A DNA stretch of 64,000 bases, taken from Aquanectria penicillioides. Lineage: Eukaryota > Ascomycota > Sordariomycetes > Hypocreales > Nectriaceae. The notes below the pieces were generated by a model. It was not told where the DNA came from. It worked only from the letters and a program-made list of their open reading frames with translations, and did not search any database. The position numbers and the translations under genes are program-made. Below, one piece after another: positions 1-12,817 of this stretch (its first letter is position 1; every line of letters starts with the position of its first letter). The DNA is taken from assembly GCA_003415625.1 (NCBI GenBank), contig PYIU01000001.1:1178001-1242000 (forward strand), read 5' to 3'.

Positions 1-418
1 TAAAGTATATTTAAGTATAATATTACTTTATAAAAGAGGCTATTAAAAATAGTATAGTTAAACTATAATATATTCTTTTTATTAAAAATATTATTAATAT
101 ATTTATAAAGCTATTAATAGGCCTATTATATTACTCTTTTATTAATGCCTTAAAATTAAGGCTAAAATTAAAAGAGGTACTATACTAAAAACATTAAGGT
201 AAGTATAAATAGCATCTATAAAAGCTTATAGTAATGCCTTTAGCTGCAATAAAGAAGCCTGCCCCTAGCAATAAAAAAGTCCTACTTAAGCAAATAATTG
301 CCTTAATAATAAGAAAAGAATAATTCTATAATTATATAAGGAATATATATATAAAGAAGGTTAAAATAGCCTTATAATAGCACTTAAGGACAAGCCCTTA
401 ATTAGGCTTAAAGGGAGT
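1..418. other. AT-rich degenerate sequence, no gene
   Basis: No intact gene is visible. A short plus-strand frame around 226-330 reads fairly cleanly and may be a coding relic, but no motif can be named. It does not resemble the LINE sequence that should lie upstream of the LINE A fragment at 2553, so it is probably a separate insertion or a rearranged flank. Confidence 0.4.
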
Positions 419-680
419 GTAAATAGATATAGCGGCTAAGTAAAGGTAGTTACCGCTATAGATATAGCAGCCAGCCATAAGCCGACCTTAGGGGCCTTAT
501 GGGCTTAGGTCTTAAGGCTATATATCCTTATAAGGGAATCCCTATACTATAAATAGGTAATTGCATTCTATAACCACTATCTAGCTATTCTTTATGGATC
601 CTAATTAATTTAAACTAATCTATTATATATATTGCTTGCTATAACTATCTCTATATATACTTATATATTGTTTATATTAT
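419..680 (+). repeat. Inverted LTR-like arm, left
   Basis: About 260 bp that match the reverse complement of 2290-2551 along their length. The shared core runs through the stretch at 500-560 and the segment near 610-675. The outer end reads TGTAAATA, a possible LTR start. Differences between the arms are largely C/T and G/A, as expected from RIP. Read as an LTR it points right, opposite to its partner. It could also be the terminal inverted repeat of a DNA transposon, but the gag frame between the arms favours an LTR element. Confidence 0.65.
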
Positions 681-689
681 TAATATTAA

Positions 690-2285
690 GGGGACTATAT
701 AATTACTATTTTAATAGGCTAAAAATTATTGCTATAGCTGCCTTTTCTATTAATAACTTTATAAAAGTATTACTAAAGAACTTTTTTGCCTTTAAGCCTT
801 TATAGTATATAAAAATAGCATTATTATTATTATTAAAGTTATTTTTAGCTTTTTTTATATTTTTAGCACTTTATTTACTTAATTCTATATATAAAGCAAT
901 CTTTTTAGTTTTTTTAGTAGTTTTATTACTATTATTTTTTTTCTTTAATCTTTTATTTTTATTGCCTTTACTCTTCTTTTATAAAGATAAATAATTCTTT
1001 ATAATATAACCTTTTTAATTATAATTAAAGTATTTATTACTTTTAGAATCTTTTTTATAATTATTCTTTTTATTTAATTAAGTATTTATCTATATGCCTT
1101 TTTTATTACTAAAGTCTTTACTCTTTTTTTAGAAAGTCTATAGACTTTTAGCTTTATTAATAAAGTCTTTTTATATTTTATAAATAAATTAATATTTTCC
1201 TTTTTACTTATAGTTATATTAAAGTATATTTTACTTAAAAAAGACCTTTTTAATACTATTTATAAACTTTATCTTTTTTTAGTATTTAAAAAGCTTACTA
1301 TTAGCTTTAATAATACTATTTACAATATAGTAAAAGTTATTAATATAACTTTAGACCCTTTATAGTTTTTTTAAAATTAAGGACTTTAATTTTTAGTAAA
1401 AATTAACTAGGCTCTATTAAAACCTTATATTATTATATCTTTTTATTAATAGCTTAATAGCCTTTATATTAATCTTTATTAAAAATAATAATAGCTTTAA
1501 TTTTTATAAAACTGCTATTTTTATAATAATAATTAAATGCATTTCTTTTAAATATAAAATTTTAATCTCTTTATACTATTTAATAGTAATTATAATATAA
1601 AAAAGATATCTCTTTTAAATAGCTTAATTCTTTAATCCCTTAAGTATATTATTTCTTTTTATTTTAAAATTAAAATTAATAAAATCTTTAATTTTAATTA
1701 ATTATAAGTTTATAATCTTCTTTTTACTTAAAATAAGCTCTATTAATATCTCTTTATTTCTTAAAAAATTAAATATTTTATTTAAAGCTTTTAAAAGCTC
1801 CCTTAAGGTATAAAAGAATTAGCTTTTTTAATACTTAAAGCTTTTATCTTTATTATCTTTTACTTTAAATTTTAATTTATTTTTAGGCTATATTTTATAT
1901 TTAATCTTTAATTTATTTTTAGTCTTTTAATTAAAGTATTTTTATAGCTTTTATATTTATTATATTATCTTTATTATTTATTGCATTATAATACTTAAAT
2001 TTAATTAAATCTTTTATAGATCTCTTTTAATAAGCTTTATTAATCTTTTAAGAAAAAATAAAAAATCCTTAAGATTATCTTTTCCTTTAATAAAATCTTC
2101 TTTATTATTAGTTTATTTAATTGCTTTAATAGTAAGAACTAGCTTTAAGGCTAGCTTTAAAGCTATTACTTAAGTTTTAAAACCTTAATTAATTAATATT
2201 ATAAATATTAACTTTAAGGGATAAACTTTAAGTTAGTTTAAACCTTTTAAATAGCTATAATTTCTTTTTAAATTAAAGCTTTAGG
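690..2285 (-). pseudogene. Degenerate retrotransposon gag with CCHC knuckle
   Basis: Gag is the capsid/nucleocapsid protein that packages element RNA in cytoplasmic particles. On the minus strand one frame reads coherently between the two inverted arms, with stops only as TAA/TAG. At 991-1033 it contains the spacing Cx2Cx4Hx4C with Cys and His codons changed to Tyr (TGC to TAC/TAT, CAT to TAT), the signature of a RIP-altered zinc knuckle. Around 1620-1800 the frame is Leu/Lys/Asn-rich, as in capsid regions. No protease, integrase or reverse transcriptase lies between the arms, so only the 5' part of an element is present. A Copia-type gag is my guess; the family is not certain. Confidence 0.6.
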
Positions 2286-2289
2286 CTTA

Positions 2290-2551
2290 TAATCTATAAA
2301 CAATATATAGGCATATATAAAGATAGTTATAGTAAGCAATATATATAATAGATTAGTTTAAATTAATTAAGATTTATAAGGAATAGCTAAATAATAGTTG
2401 CAAAATGCAATTATCTATTTATAGTATAGGGATTCCCTTATAAGGATATATAGCCTTAAGACTTAAGCCCATAAGGCCCCTAAGGTTAGCTTATAGCTAG
2501 CCGCTATATCTATAGTAGTAACTACCTTTATTTAGCTGCTATATTTATTAA
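2290..2551 (-). repeat. Inverted LTR-like arm, right
   Basis: Reverse-complement partner of 419-680. For the minus-strand gag frame just inside it, this would be the 5' LTR. On its right side the sequence passes directly into a short piece of LINE copy A (from about 2553), so the arm abuts or interrupts that LINE. Confidence 0.65.
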
Positions 2552-2588
2552 TAAGTAATATTTATTTAAAGCCTAAACTATATATTAC

Positions 2589-2593
2589 TTTAT
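2589..2593. repeat. Gypsy-1 target-site duplication, left
   Basis: TTTAT directly before the left LTR; the identical TTTAT follows the right LTR at 12813-12817. Removing one copy plus the element restores a continuous LINE sequence. Confidence 0.8.
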
Positions 2594-2904
2594 TATTATA
2601 GTTTATTTATTCCATTATAAATAGTATTAAAAGTAATAGTTTTAACAATAGAACTATTATACTACTTATCTTATAATTATACTAAAAGGCATATATATAG
2701 ACTTTATAGTTATATTAAAATTAATAGCTTAACTATAGGTAATAATTAATTATATATTAAACTTTACTTAACTTATATCTTAAGACTACTATAATAATAG
2801 GTCCTAAAGTATAAATATACTTATAGATTATTAATCTCTACTTAAGAGATATAAAGGCTAATTATTTAAAAGTACTATTTATTATATAATTTATATATAT
2901 AATA
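2594..2904 (-). repeat. Gypsy-1 3' LTR
   Basis: 311 bp aligned base for base, at a constant offset of 9908, with 12502-12812. It begins TATT, which is TG changed to TA, and ends in AATA. Differences between the two LTRs are mostly C/T or G/A. Confidence 0.88.
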
Positions 2905-3349
2905 AATGCCCTTAAATTAAAAGAAAGACTATTATTTATAGTAATAAAAACTAAAGTTAAGTCCTTAATATTTACTTTATATTTACTTTATTTATTAATT
3001 ATTTTTATTTATTCTATATAATTATAGTATTTAGCTATTAGCTTTTAAATTTTTAATAAAGTTTTTAAATCTTTATATAGATCTATAGATTTCTTTATTA
3101 TTTCCTTTTAATTTTATATAATTTTAATAGAATTTAGCTAGCCTAATAGCTATTAGTATTAATATATAAAGTATTAAAAATATAATTAATTAAATAAATT
3201 ATTAATATTAATAATAATAAAAAGAATCCCTTTTTATTAAGAGCTAACTTTAATAGCCTAGCTATTAATTTCTTTATTGCACTATTAGGCTTATAGCACT
3301 TAAAAGAGCTAGCTACTATAGCCTTATTAAATTGCTTCTTTTCTAAAAG

Positions 3350-5000
3350 AAAGTTATTAATAGGCTATAAATTTATATATTAATATACTATATTATTTAC
3401 CTAAAGTATTAATAAAGGTATTTATTTTAATAGGCTAAAAGTAAATATATAAAATAATTAATTGCCTTTAGCCAATCTACCTTAAGAGAGTTTAGATTTA
3501 ACTTAAGCTATAATAGTTTTAATTAGCTTAGCTTTATTAGCTGCTAAAAGAGCTATTAACTTAAATTTCTTTACTTTTGCTATTTAAACTATTAATTCTT
3601 TAATTTTATTATTTTAGCTATTATTAATAGTATTAAAATAAATAATTAAATTATTAAAAGTAAAGATATTAATAGCTTATTTCTTAACTTTATTAATAAC
3701 TTTATAGAATTTAATATTAATAGATTTAGCATTAGCCTTAAGCTACTTCTTAAGTTAAGTAACTTTATCCTTTAAAGTTTTAATTTTAGTTATAGCTTAA
3801 TAGATATTAATAGCTATATTAGCTATAATAATTTCTATAATAAATAAGTTATTTTTAATAAAGTAGTTATATTAATTTAATATATTAATATCTATTAAAT
3901 AACTATACTTTATAGTAATAAGGTATTTAATAGCTAAAGCATTAATTGCATTATAAAGATTAATAAAAACTATAGCTATTACTTTTTTCTTTTTAAGTAG
4001 CTTAACTATAAAGTGCTAGCAGTTCCTTTAAAACTTATTATATTTATTGTTTTAGTAAAAGGTAAAGGCATTTATAGTAGCAATTTTAATGCATTAAATA
4101 AGGCTAAATTTTACCTTAAAAGACTTAAACCTAATATTAATTTTTTATTAATTTAATTATAGTATTAATTAATAACTTTCTTATATTTAATAAAAAGGTC
4201 TATTAAAAGGTAGGATTTATTAGGTTTATTGCTAAAAGTATCCTTTAGGCTATAAAGCTAAAAGTTATAAATAAGGCAAATAAATATATTATTTTACCTT
4301 TAGCTTTTTAGCCTATTAATTAGTTTACTTAAAAGATAGTAATTACTATAGATTATAGCGCTTTTAGTATTAATTCTATTATTCTTTAACCCTATTATCC
4401 CTATTAATTTATTGTATTTATAGTAGGCTAAACCCTTATTTATAGAAATATTTACTTTTTATTTAAATCCTTTATAAGTGCTAATAGTTAAAGCAATAAA
4501 ATTTTAATCTATATTTTAAGTATTTAAATCCCTTTTACTATATTAAATAAAAGTCTTTTCTTTTAAAATCTTTTTATTAATACTCTTTTTATTATATTTA
4601 ATATATTTCTTATTAATTATTATAACCTTTTTATTATTTTTTTTATTTTTATTCTTTATTTTATTATCTAAAGATAAAAACTCTTAATCTTAATTTAAAT
4701 CCTCTTTCTTCTTTATTTATATTAATATATCTATATTATTTTAAAGTTATTATATATTAGCATTTAAGTCTTTACTAAAAAGGTTAATATTATTATTAAT
4801 ATAATTGCAATTAATAATAGAGTTATAAGTAAATTCTATTAAATTATTATTTCCTACTAAAAATGCTATAGTTAATAATATTATAGTATTAAAATTATTA
4901 ATATTAATATTAAATTTATTGCTACTATTATTATAAGTATTAATAAGCCTATTATATCTATTAAATAATATTTAATGCCTATTTAAAAGTTTAAATAAAA
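3350..5000 (-). pseudogene. Extra coding frame 3' of pol in Gypsy-1
   Basis: Between the integrase region and the 3' LTR a long minus-strand frame reads coherently. Its upstream part (about 4700-4300) is acidic then Lys-rich, followed by spaced Tyr codons that could be RIP-altered Cys pairs. The downstream part (about 3840-3400) is rich in Lys, Gln, Ala, Leu and Ile with heptad-like spacing, suggesting a coiled coil. Stops fall mainly where Gln would fit. It is not envelope-like, as I see no signal peptide or membrane segment. I do not recognise a named family. A coiled-coil gag-like protein or a captured gene are options, as is a nested fragment of another element in the same orientation. 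Confidence 0.45.
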
Positions 5001-5599
5001 TATTATTATAGAAAACTTTATATTTATTAAAAAAAGATTAATTAATATAGTTTTTAATAAATTAATTAATAGATTTATACTTCTTTTTAATAGAATAAGC
5101 TTTATATATATTATTCTATTACTTAATTTACTAATATATAGCAATAAGTTTTATATTGCTATTAGCTAATAGTAAAAGGTCTAAAGCTAAAGGGGCTTAA
5201 GCTATAAAGGGATGCTAAAATTAATAAAAGAGAAGTTAAAATTAGCAATAAAGGTGCTAGATTTAATATAATAAGCATTAGGCTAGCTATTATATAAATA
5301 TTTATAAAAAAGAGATAAAGAAAAGTATAGAAATTAATAGTAAAAGGGCTAAAACTAATAGTAAAAATACTAAATCTAATAGTATAGATAATAGTTCTTA
5401 TAGTAGTTAAATATTTATATAAAATAAAAAAGAAAAGCTAAAAAGTTTAATAGGCAATAGGTTTTAGCATTTATACTATTAAAATTAATAAAATATAGGG
5501 CTATATATAGAAATAGAAAATAAAGATTATATAAAGTTAAAAAAGTTAAAAAAGGTATATTAAGCTATAGCAATTGCCTTTATACTATATAGGTATTTA

Positions 5600-8500
5600 A
5601 TTATTTACTTTATTTAATTACTTTAATTATATATTAAATAAGTTAATTATAAATTACTATTAATCTATTTTAAATATTTTCTTTTTTATAGAATTTAACT
5701 ATCTTTATATTAAATCCTTTTAAATTAAATAATAAATATATAAAAGAGAATTTTCTTATAATAGTAAGAGTTAATAGATAGCTTTTAGCTATTTAAACAT
5801 TAGATTTACTATACCCTATAGCAATTTTTAACCTTTTTTTTATATTCTTTTTTCTATAGTATAGAGTTAGCAATTAAGTATTTATTAATAAAGTTAAAAG
5901 TATTCTCTTTTAATTTAGTTTTATTTATTTATTTATTGTTTTTAGTAATATATCCTTTCTATTGCAATAAAAAGTAATATATTAGCTTCTATTTATATTA
6001 TTAAATCTTTTGCTAAATAATTCTATTTACTTTTTATTAGCCTATTGCTTTATTTCTATTAATTTTAATAGCTAATAGTAATAGCAGTATGCAATTAAAA
6101 GGGTTATTTCCTTACTTTAGTTTTTATATTTAGGCAATAAAAACTATTAAATGCATCTATTAATATAAAGAGAAGTTAAATTTAATAGCTTAATTATAAA
6201 TCTTATAGATTATTTTATAGAGTTTAGCTTTAATAAAAAACTATTTATACTTTAGTTTTTTTAGTAAGTAATATCCTTTATATAGCTATAAGTAAATAAT
6301 ATTTCCTTTATTAATCTTAATTAATTAATAATATTAATTATATTAAATCTTTAATAGTATAGCTACTATATCTATTAAAAGTTATACTTTCTATAAGTAT
6401 AACTTATATAGAACCTTTAGTATAATTCTATTAGCTTTTTAATTAATAATTTTACTTTTAGTAATAAATTTAATAACTATTTTTAATTTAAAACTATATA
6501 GTAGTTTATTTAGTAAGCAATCTATAGTTAAGGCAATTATATTATTTAAGTTATATTAAATTGCTAAAAGTGCTTATATTTAAGGTATATTTAGCTTTAT
6601 AGTAATATAATATTATATTGCAATTTCTATTATTTAATTCTTTCTTTTAAATATACTATTAATTTAAAAGTAATATATAGTAAATATAATGACTTCTATA
6701 TTAAAAAAGATTAATATAGCTTTTTATATATTGCTTATAAACTTTAGGTCTTAATTGCTAAAAATATATATAGATATTCCTTAATTGCATAAAAGTAATA
6801 CTTTTAATAGAATAAATACTTAATTCTATATAATATATATTAAATGCTTTAATATAAAAATAGTTTTCTTTAAAAATAAATAATTTATTAAATATAGTTA
6901 ATCTAGCTTATTATAATTTAAGATTGCCTATACTATACCTATAAATATAACTTTAAAAAGGTTAATTATAAAGTTTAATATAATAGTATAAAATAATTAT
7001 AAAACTATAGAAATTAACTTTAATTTGCCTATTAATAGTCTTCTATCTATTAAATTCTTTTTATATATTAGGCAATATATAATAAACTTCCTTACTATTT
7101 TATTTATTTTATAGAAATAGATATAGCTTAATTTATATAAAATCTTAAAGATTTTAGTATACTATAAATTATTATAAATAGTTATAAAAATAGTTTTAAC
7201 TATTAGCCTAAAAATATAAAGTCTTTTCTACTCTTTATAATCTATATAATAAAGTAATCTATCTTTTACTAGCTTCTATAGGTAAAATAGGTTTATATAT
7301 TATTTCTTCTATAGGTTTTAAGCATTATTCTATTAAATCCTTTAGATATAGGTATAGATTCTATTAAGTTTTAGGTCCTTATTATATCCTTTAAGCATTT
7401 CCTTATAGAATCTAAATAATATTATAATTTTAATTGCATTAGCTTTTGCTATATTAGCTTTAGCATTTAGCTTATTAAAACAGCTATCTATAGCTTATTA
7501 ATAGAGTAGTTCCTTTATTAATAGCCTTAAAAAAGCATTTAGAACTATATTAAGGGTTCTAAAAATATAGAATATTTTTAGGTTAAATCTAAAAAGATAA
7601 TTAAAGATCTTAATAAGCTTTAGGTTAGCTTTATTAAGGTCTATTATATTAAGGGAAGTATGCATTATAATCCCTTTTATAGCAGTATAGTCTATTATAA
7701 TATTAACTAAACTGCAATTAGATTGAACTATTTTCTATAGCTTTTTAATAGCCTAAGCAATTACTATTACTTTTGCCTTAATAGAACTATAGCTCTATTT
7801 TATTAAAAAGGTTAATTTTAAAAGGAATAGTATTAGTTTTAATTAAATAGCTAAAATATTCTTACTTAAAATGCTAATTTTATTTTAGTCTTTATAAAGC
7901 TAAAAGATATATAACTTAAATCTATTTTTATATACATTTAGCTTAAAAAATAAAGACTTTATTAAATTATAATAATAGAGAAAGAACTATATTTTTAAAA
8001 AGGTTTTTAGGTTTTAAAATGCTTTTAATTCTTTTTCTATTAGTTTAAATATTTAAGTTATTGCTTTTTTCCTTTAAGCTAGTTTTAATAGCTTAATTAA
8101 AATTAATTGCTACTTTTTAGCTTACTGCAATATTATTATTTTTTATATCTATAAAGGTTAGATTTAAATATTATACTATAGAATTTCTTACTATAAGTAT
8201 TCTACTATTTTAATAAAGGTTTTAAGTACTAATAGATTCTTTAGAAAGATTATTTTTATAAATGCCTTTAATCTATTGCTTATTTTATAGATTTCTTTAC
8301 TATTAATAATAAAACCTAATAGCTATACTATAGGGTATCTAAAGAAGGATTTCTTTATTATAATTTATAGCCTATTATTTTATATTAACCTTAAAATATT
8401 TTTTAAGTGCTTTAAATAATTATTTAAAGTATTAAAAAAGATAATTATATTATTAATATAGGCTTATATAAAGTATTTATATTCTTTAAAAAGTTAGTTT

Positions 8501-10500
8501 ATAAACCTTTATATAAATACTAATGCATTCTTAAATCCTATTAATATAATATTAAAAACCTTAAGTCCTCTATTAAATATAATAATTATATAGTTTCTAT
8601 AAGCACTTAAAATAAGCAGTTAGTAAAAAAACTTTAATCTATTTATTATAAAGTAAAATTTCTTACTCTTTATATTAGCTATAATATTAAATTAATTAAG
8701 TAAAAAGTAGGCATTAGGTATAGCTAGTTAATTAAGCAATTATAGATTAACTATAACTCTTTTTTTTCTTTTACTATTTACTACCCTTTAGATAATAAAA
8801 ATAAAGTATACTATTAAGGCTAATTAATCTATTAATTCTATTTTGCCTTTTGCTTATAGCTTATTGTATTTTTTATTCAATAAGGTATAGTCTTTAGTAC
8901 CTAATAGATATTTTTTAATTGTATGTTTTTAGTTCTACTATCTATCTATTAAATCTATTTATATCTTTATTTCCTTAAGTATAGAAATAATCTCTTTATT
9001 TCTATAAATATTATATCTATCTATTATATTATAGATTCTTTTTATTGCTGCTTAATTTAAATAGGCTATATATATTCTATATTTATTCTTAATATTAAGG
9101 ATATTTTTAGGTCTAAAAATCCTATAGCTTAAAGTGCTAATATTAACCTTAAATAGATTAAATTCTTTATTTTCTTTTAATAGATTATTTCTTTTTATAG
9201 TAGCTAAAAATCCTTCTATAGAGTTAAATTCCTTTCTTTATAGGCTAAAAATACTTTTATCTATTTTAATATAATTAGCTTTCTCCTTTTTATTATAATT
9301 AGCAATTTATTCTATTTATTATTACTATTTTATAATTAGCTTTTTATTACTAGCATTATAAATCTAAACTAATCTTAAGGTAGTTTTATCTATTATAGCA
9401 TTAAAAATAGTACTATAAAAGGATTAAAAATAATAGGCCTTTAGATTTCTTTAGGTATCTTTAAAGTTAAAAAGGTCCTTTTAATTAGCTTAAATAAAAG
9501 CAGTCTCCTTTAGTGCAATTACTATTATATTTATATTAATTATTGCCTTAATAAAGTTCTTTTAATATATTTAAAATACTTCTGCCTTAAAGATTATATT
9601 ATAGATTAAGTAAAATATAATATTAAGGTTAATAAAATTAATTTTAGCTTTATACTTAAATAGAAAGTTTATTTCTATTAGTATTTTAAGTCTTAATTAT
9701 TTTATAATATTTATAGTTACTATAAAATATATAAATACTTTTTTATTTTTAGCAATTTTAAATATATAAAAGTTAAAAGTAATTAATTTTAGAATTTTTA
9801 TATTAATATTAACTTTATTTACTTTCTTTAGGGCTTATTGCTTTTATATTACTTTTATTATATAGGCTTTTAATTATTTTTTATTAATTAAAACTATTAA
9901 AGTTTTAATATTAATATAGATATTATAGAAATTACCTTTATTATTAAACTTAATTAATAGCTTAAAGTAAATATTTACTTTTTTTTCTAAATATTAATAA
10001 AAATTAGGCCTATTTATAGCTTTAATAATTTAGCCTATTTTTAGTATAAAGTTTATATCTTTTATTTTTTTTTATTTATATAATAGACTTTTATAAAAGC
10101 TAAATTATTTTTATTCTTTTTAATAAAGAAACCTTTTAATAATTTATTAAAATTATTCCCTTCTTTTATTAGTATATATTTACTATTTAATAGTTCTTAA
10201 TATCTTTAATAAAATCCTTTATTATTATAATATAGCTAAACCTTTAAAAGATTAGCTTTACTATTTAAGGCTCCTTTTTAATATTAATATTAATTAAATC
10301 TTTATAGAGGCAATTAATTTCTACTATTTTGCTTTTAAGTAGGTATATATATATTATAATTATTATTTCTTTATTATTTATATAATTAATTATTCTATTA
10401 AGGTTTTATCTTCTATTAATTTATTTTAGGCTTCTTTAGGGTTAAGTTTCTATATTAAGTTTTTTAATTACTAAAGTGCTTTAAAGGTATAGTTTAATAC
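5600..10500 (-). pseudogene. Gypsy-1 pol (RT, RNase H, integrase), RIP-inactivated
   Basis: Pol copies element RNA to DNA and integrates it. The reverse transcriptase active site reads AYINNIIIF at 8437-8463, which is AYIDDIIIF with Asp codons changed from GAT/GAC to AAT. Upstream is the Gly-Phe-Lys-Asn segment typical of the fungal Gypsy group. Downstream is LLGFIIN and then the FIGM-type motif that leads into RNase H. At about 7065-7150 the frame matches the integrase HHCC finger region, with Tyr in several zinc positions. Many Gln and Trp codons are TAA/TAG. The protease was not located with confidence. Ends are approximate. Confidence 0.85.
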
Positions 10501-10799
10501 TATCTATTAAAATAGTTTCCCTTACTTTAGTGTTTTTAATGCACTTTTTTATTTTTAATTATATTATTAAATCTATTGCTTTTATTAGCAATAAATGCCT
10601 TTTTTATATTAGGTCTATTAACCCCCTAAAGTATAGCTTAAAGCTTATCTTTAAGCTAATATTGCTTTTTATTAATTGCCCTTAAGAATAAAAATCTTAT
10701 ATCTTATACTATTAGTGCTAAATAAAGCACTTTTAACTTTAGATTTAGTTTTATATAGACTATAAAAAGGAGCTAAATGTTAGCTATATAGCTAAAAGC

Positions 10800-12450
10800 T
10801 TGCTTTTTTATAAAGACTTTTACAGTAAATACTTATATAAAAATATCTTTTATAATATTAGTCTTAATATATTTAGCTAATTTTAGCTACTTTATTGCAT
10901 TATTTAGCTTTATTTTAAATTCTTTATAAAGATATCTATATAGTATATTAATTAATTATTTTTATAGCTTTTTCTTTTTATTTTAGTTTAATTAATAATA
11001 ATATTAAATAAGTATAAATCTATAGAATAAACTTTATAGATTTATATAAATATATTTTTAAGTATTAAAATTAGCATTTATTTAGTAAGATTTAAGTGTA
11101 TTAATTTATAGTTTAATATTACTAAAAATAATTTATTTTCTATTATAAAATATACTTTTACTATTAATATCCCCTTCTTTTATATTAGGCTAAAAGAGGC
11201 CTATATCTTAAAATTAAATATTATCTTTATAAAACTTTAATGTAAAAATTAATGCTTAATTAAGTACTTTTATATTCTATTAAGGCAGTTTTAATATTAT
11301 TAGTCCTAAAGGTAGTTAATATAAAAAACTATTTATATAGCTTAATATACCTTTATTTTTATACCTTAAGTACTATAAGTTATAAGGCTAGCTTTAATTA
11401 TAAATCTTTAATTCCTAACTTTATTTAATTAATAAAGGCTCTTTAATAGATAAAATTAAGGGCCTAATATAATAATTTTAAATTATTACTAAAGTACTTG
11501 CCTTTAGTAGCTAAACTTAAGCCTAAAATATAGAATTTATTAAGGCAATAATAACTTTTTCTATAAATAGTATTTAGTTTAATAGTTCTATTCTTTTTAA
11601 TTGCTAGTAAATTATTTATACTATTGCTACTAAAAGGTTAAGTTTTATGCTTTATTTAATAGTATTAAAAGATTTTAATAATTCCTTTAAACTAAAGGTT
11701 TTTTAGCTACTAATAGAATTTATCTCTATTAGCATTAAGTTTAATAAAATTAAAGTTAATATTTAGCCTTTATTTAATAAACCCTTTAATTCTTTAGGGT
11801 CTATTAGATCTCCCTTCTTTTATTAAAATAGATCTTATAATAGTCTTTATAGAAATAGTAGATTATCTATTAGTTTTTTCTCTTTTTCTATTAAAAGTCT
11901 TTAATTAAAGGTATTAAAGATTACTGCCTTTTTTTTAGTAAATCCTTTTTAATTAACTATAGATTCTTAATTGCAATTAGAGTCCTTTAAGGAGCTTAAG
12001 TATTATGCCTTTAAGCGCTCTTTTAGTATTAATTCTATTATTTTAGTATTTAAAATAATGCTTTTAATTATTTTTTAAGTAAATATAACTATATATTAGT
12101 TAATAATATTTTAGTAAATAGAAAAAGCTTCTTTTTAAGGCTAATTAATATTTTATAGTTTGCTATTATTATTATATATTTAATAGAATAAATCCTTTAA
12201 TTTATTAAATATAAAAGAATTTACTAAAGTAACTCCTTTTATAATATAAATTAGATTTTATAGTAAAAAGGTCTAAAACCTTTAGATTATAGCTAGATCT
12301 ATTAATTGCAGTTTATTAATTGCAGTTTAGTTTTAAAAGGGAAAGAATTCCTTTTTAAATTAATTAATCTTATTTATTTAGCTTTTATTATTAATTTTAA
12401 TAATTTTATTAATATTTCTATTATCCCTTTATAAATTATTAACTTTTAGA
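10800..12450 (-). pseudogene. Gypsy-1 gag, RIP-inactivated
   Basis: Immediately inside the 5' LTR, a minus-strand frame reads almost continuously at 11401-11580, with an aromatic and Leu-rich composition like a capsid domain and TAG/TAA only at likely Gln positions. Its position, first after the 5' LTR and before pol, supports gag. I did not find a clear zinc knuckle. Limits are approximate. Confidence 0.6.
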
Positions 12451-12501
12451 TAATTAATAAAGACTATAGCTATATAATAAAAAAAAGCAATTACTACTAT
12501 T

Positions 12502-12812
12502 TATTCTAATTTATTTATTCTATTATAAATAGTATTAAAAGTAATAATCTTAATAATAAAACTATTATACTATTTATTTTATAATTATACTAAAAGGTAT
12601 ATATATAGGCTCTATAATTATATTAAAATTAATAGCTTAGCTATAAGTAATAATTAATTATATATTAAACTTTATTTAACTTATATTTTAAGACTACTAT
12701 AATAATAGGTCTTAAGGTATAAATGTACTTATAGATTATTAATCTTTACTTAAGAGATATAGAGGCTAACTATTTAAAAGTACTATCTATTATATAATCT
12801 ATATATATAATA
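12502..12812 (-). repeat. Gypsy-1 5' LTR
   Basis: Direct copy of 2594-2904. Because coding runs on the minus strand, this is the 5' LTR and would carry the element promoter. It is followed by the TTTAT duplication and then LINE A sequence. Confidence 0.88.
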
Positions 12813-12817
12813 TTTAT
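12813..12817. repeat. Gypsy-1 target-site duplication, right
   Basis: TTTAT, identical to 2589-2593. LINE A continues directly after it. Confidence 0.8.

Larger units (their letters stand above)
2594..12812 (-). mobile_element. Ty3/Gypsy LTR retrotransposon Gypsy-1
   Basis: Complete but RIP-inactivated element of about 10.2 kb, bounded by direct 311-bp LTRs and a TTTAT target duplication. On the minus strand the order is 5' LTR, gag (around 11.4-11.6 kb), reverse transcriptase (YIDD at 8449-8460), integrase zinc finger (about 7065-7150), an extra frame (about 3350-5000) and 3' LTR. RT before integrase is the Ty3/Gypsy order. It is longer than the usual 5-8 kb, mainly because of the extra 3' sequence. 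All frames are broken by TAA/TAG codons, so it is dead. It sits inside LINE A and is therefore younger than that LINE. Confidence 0.9.
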
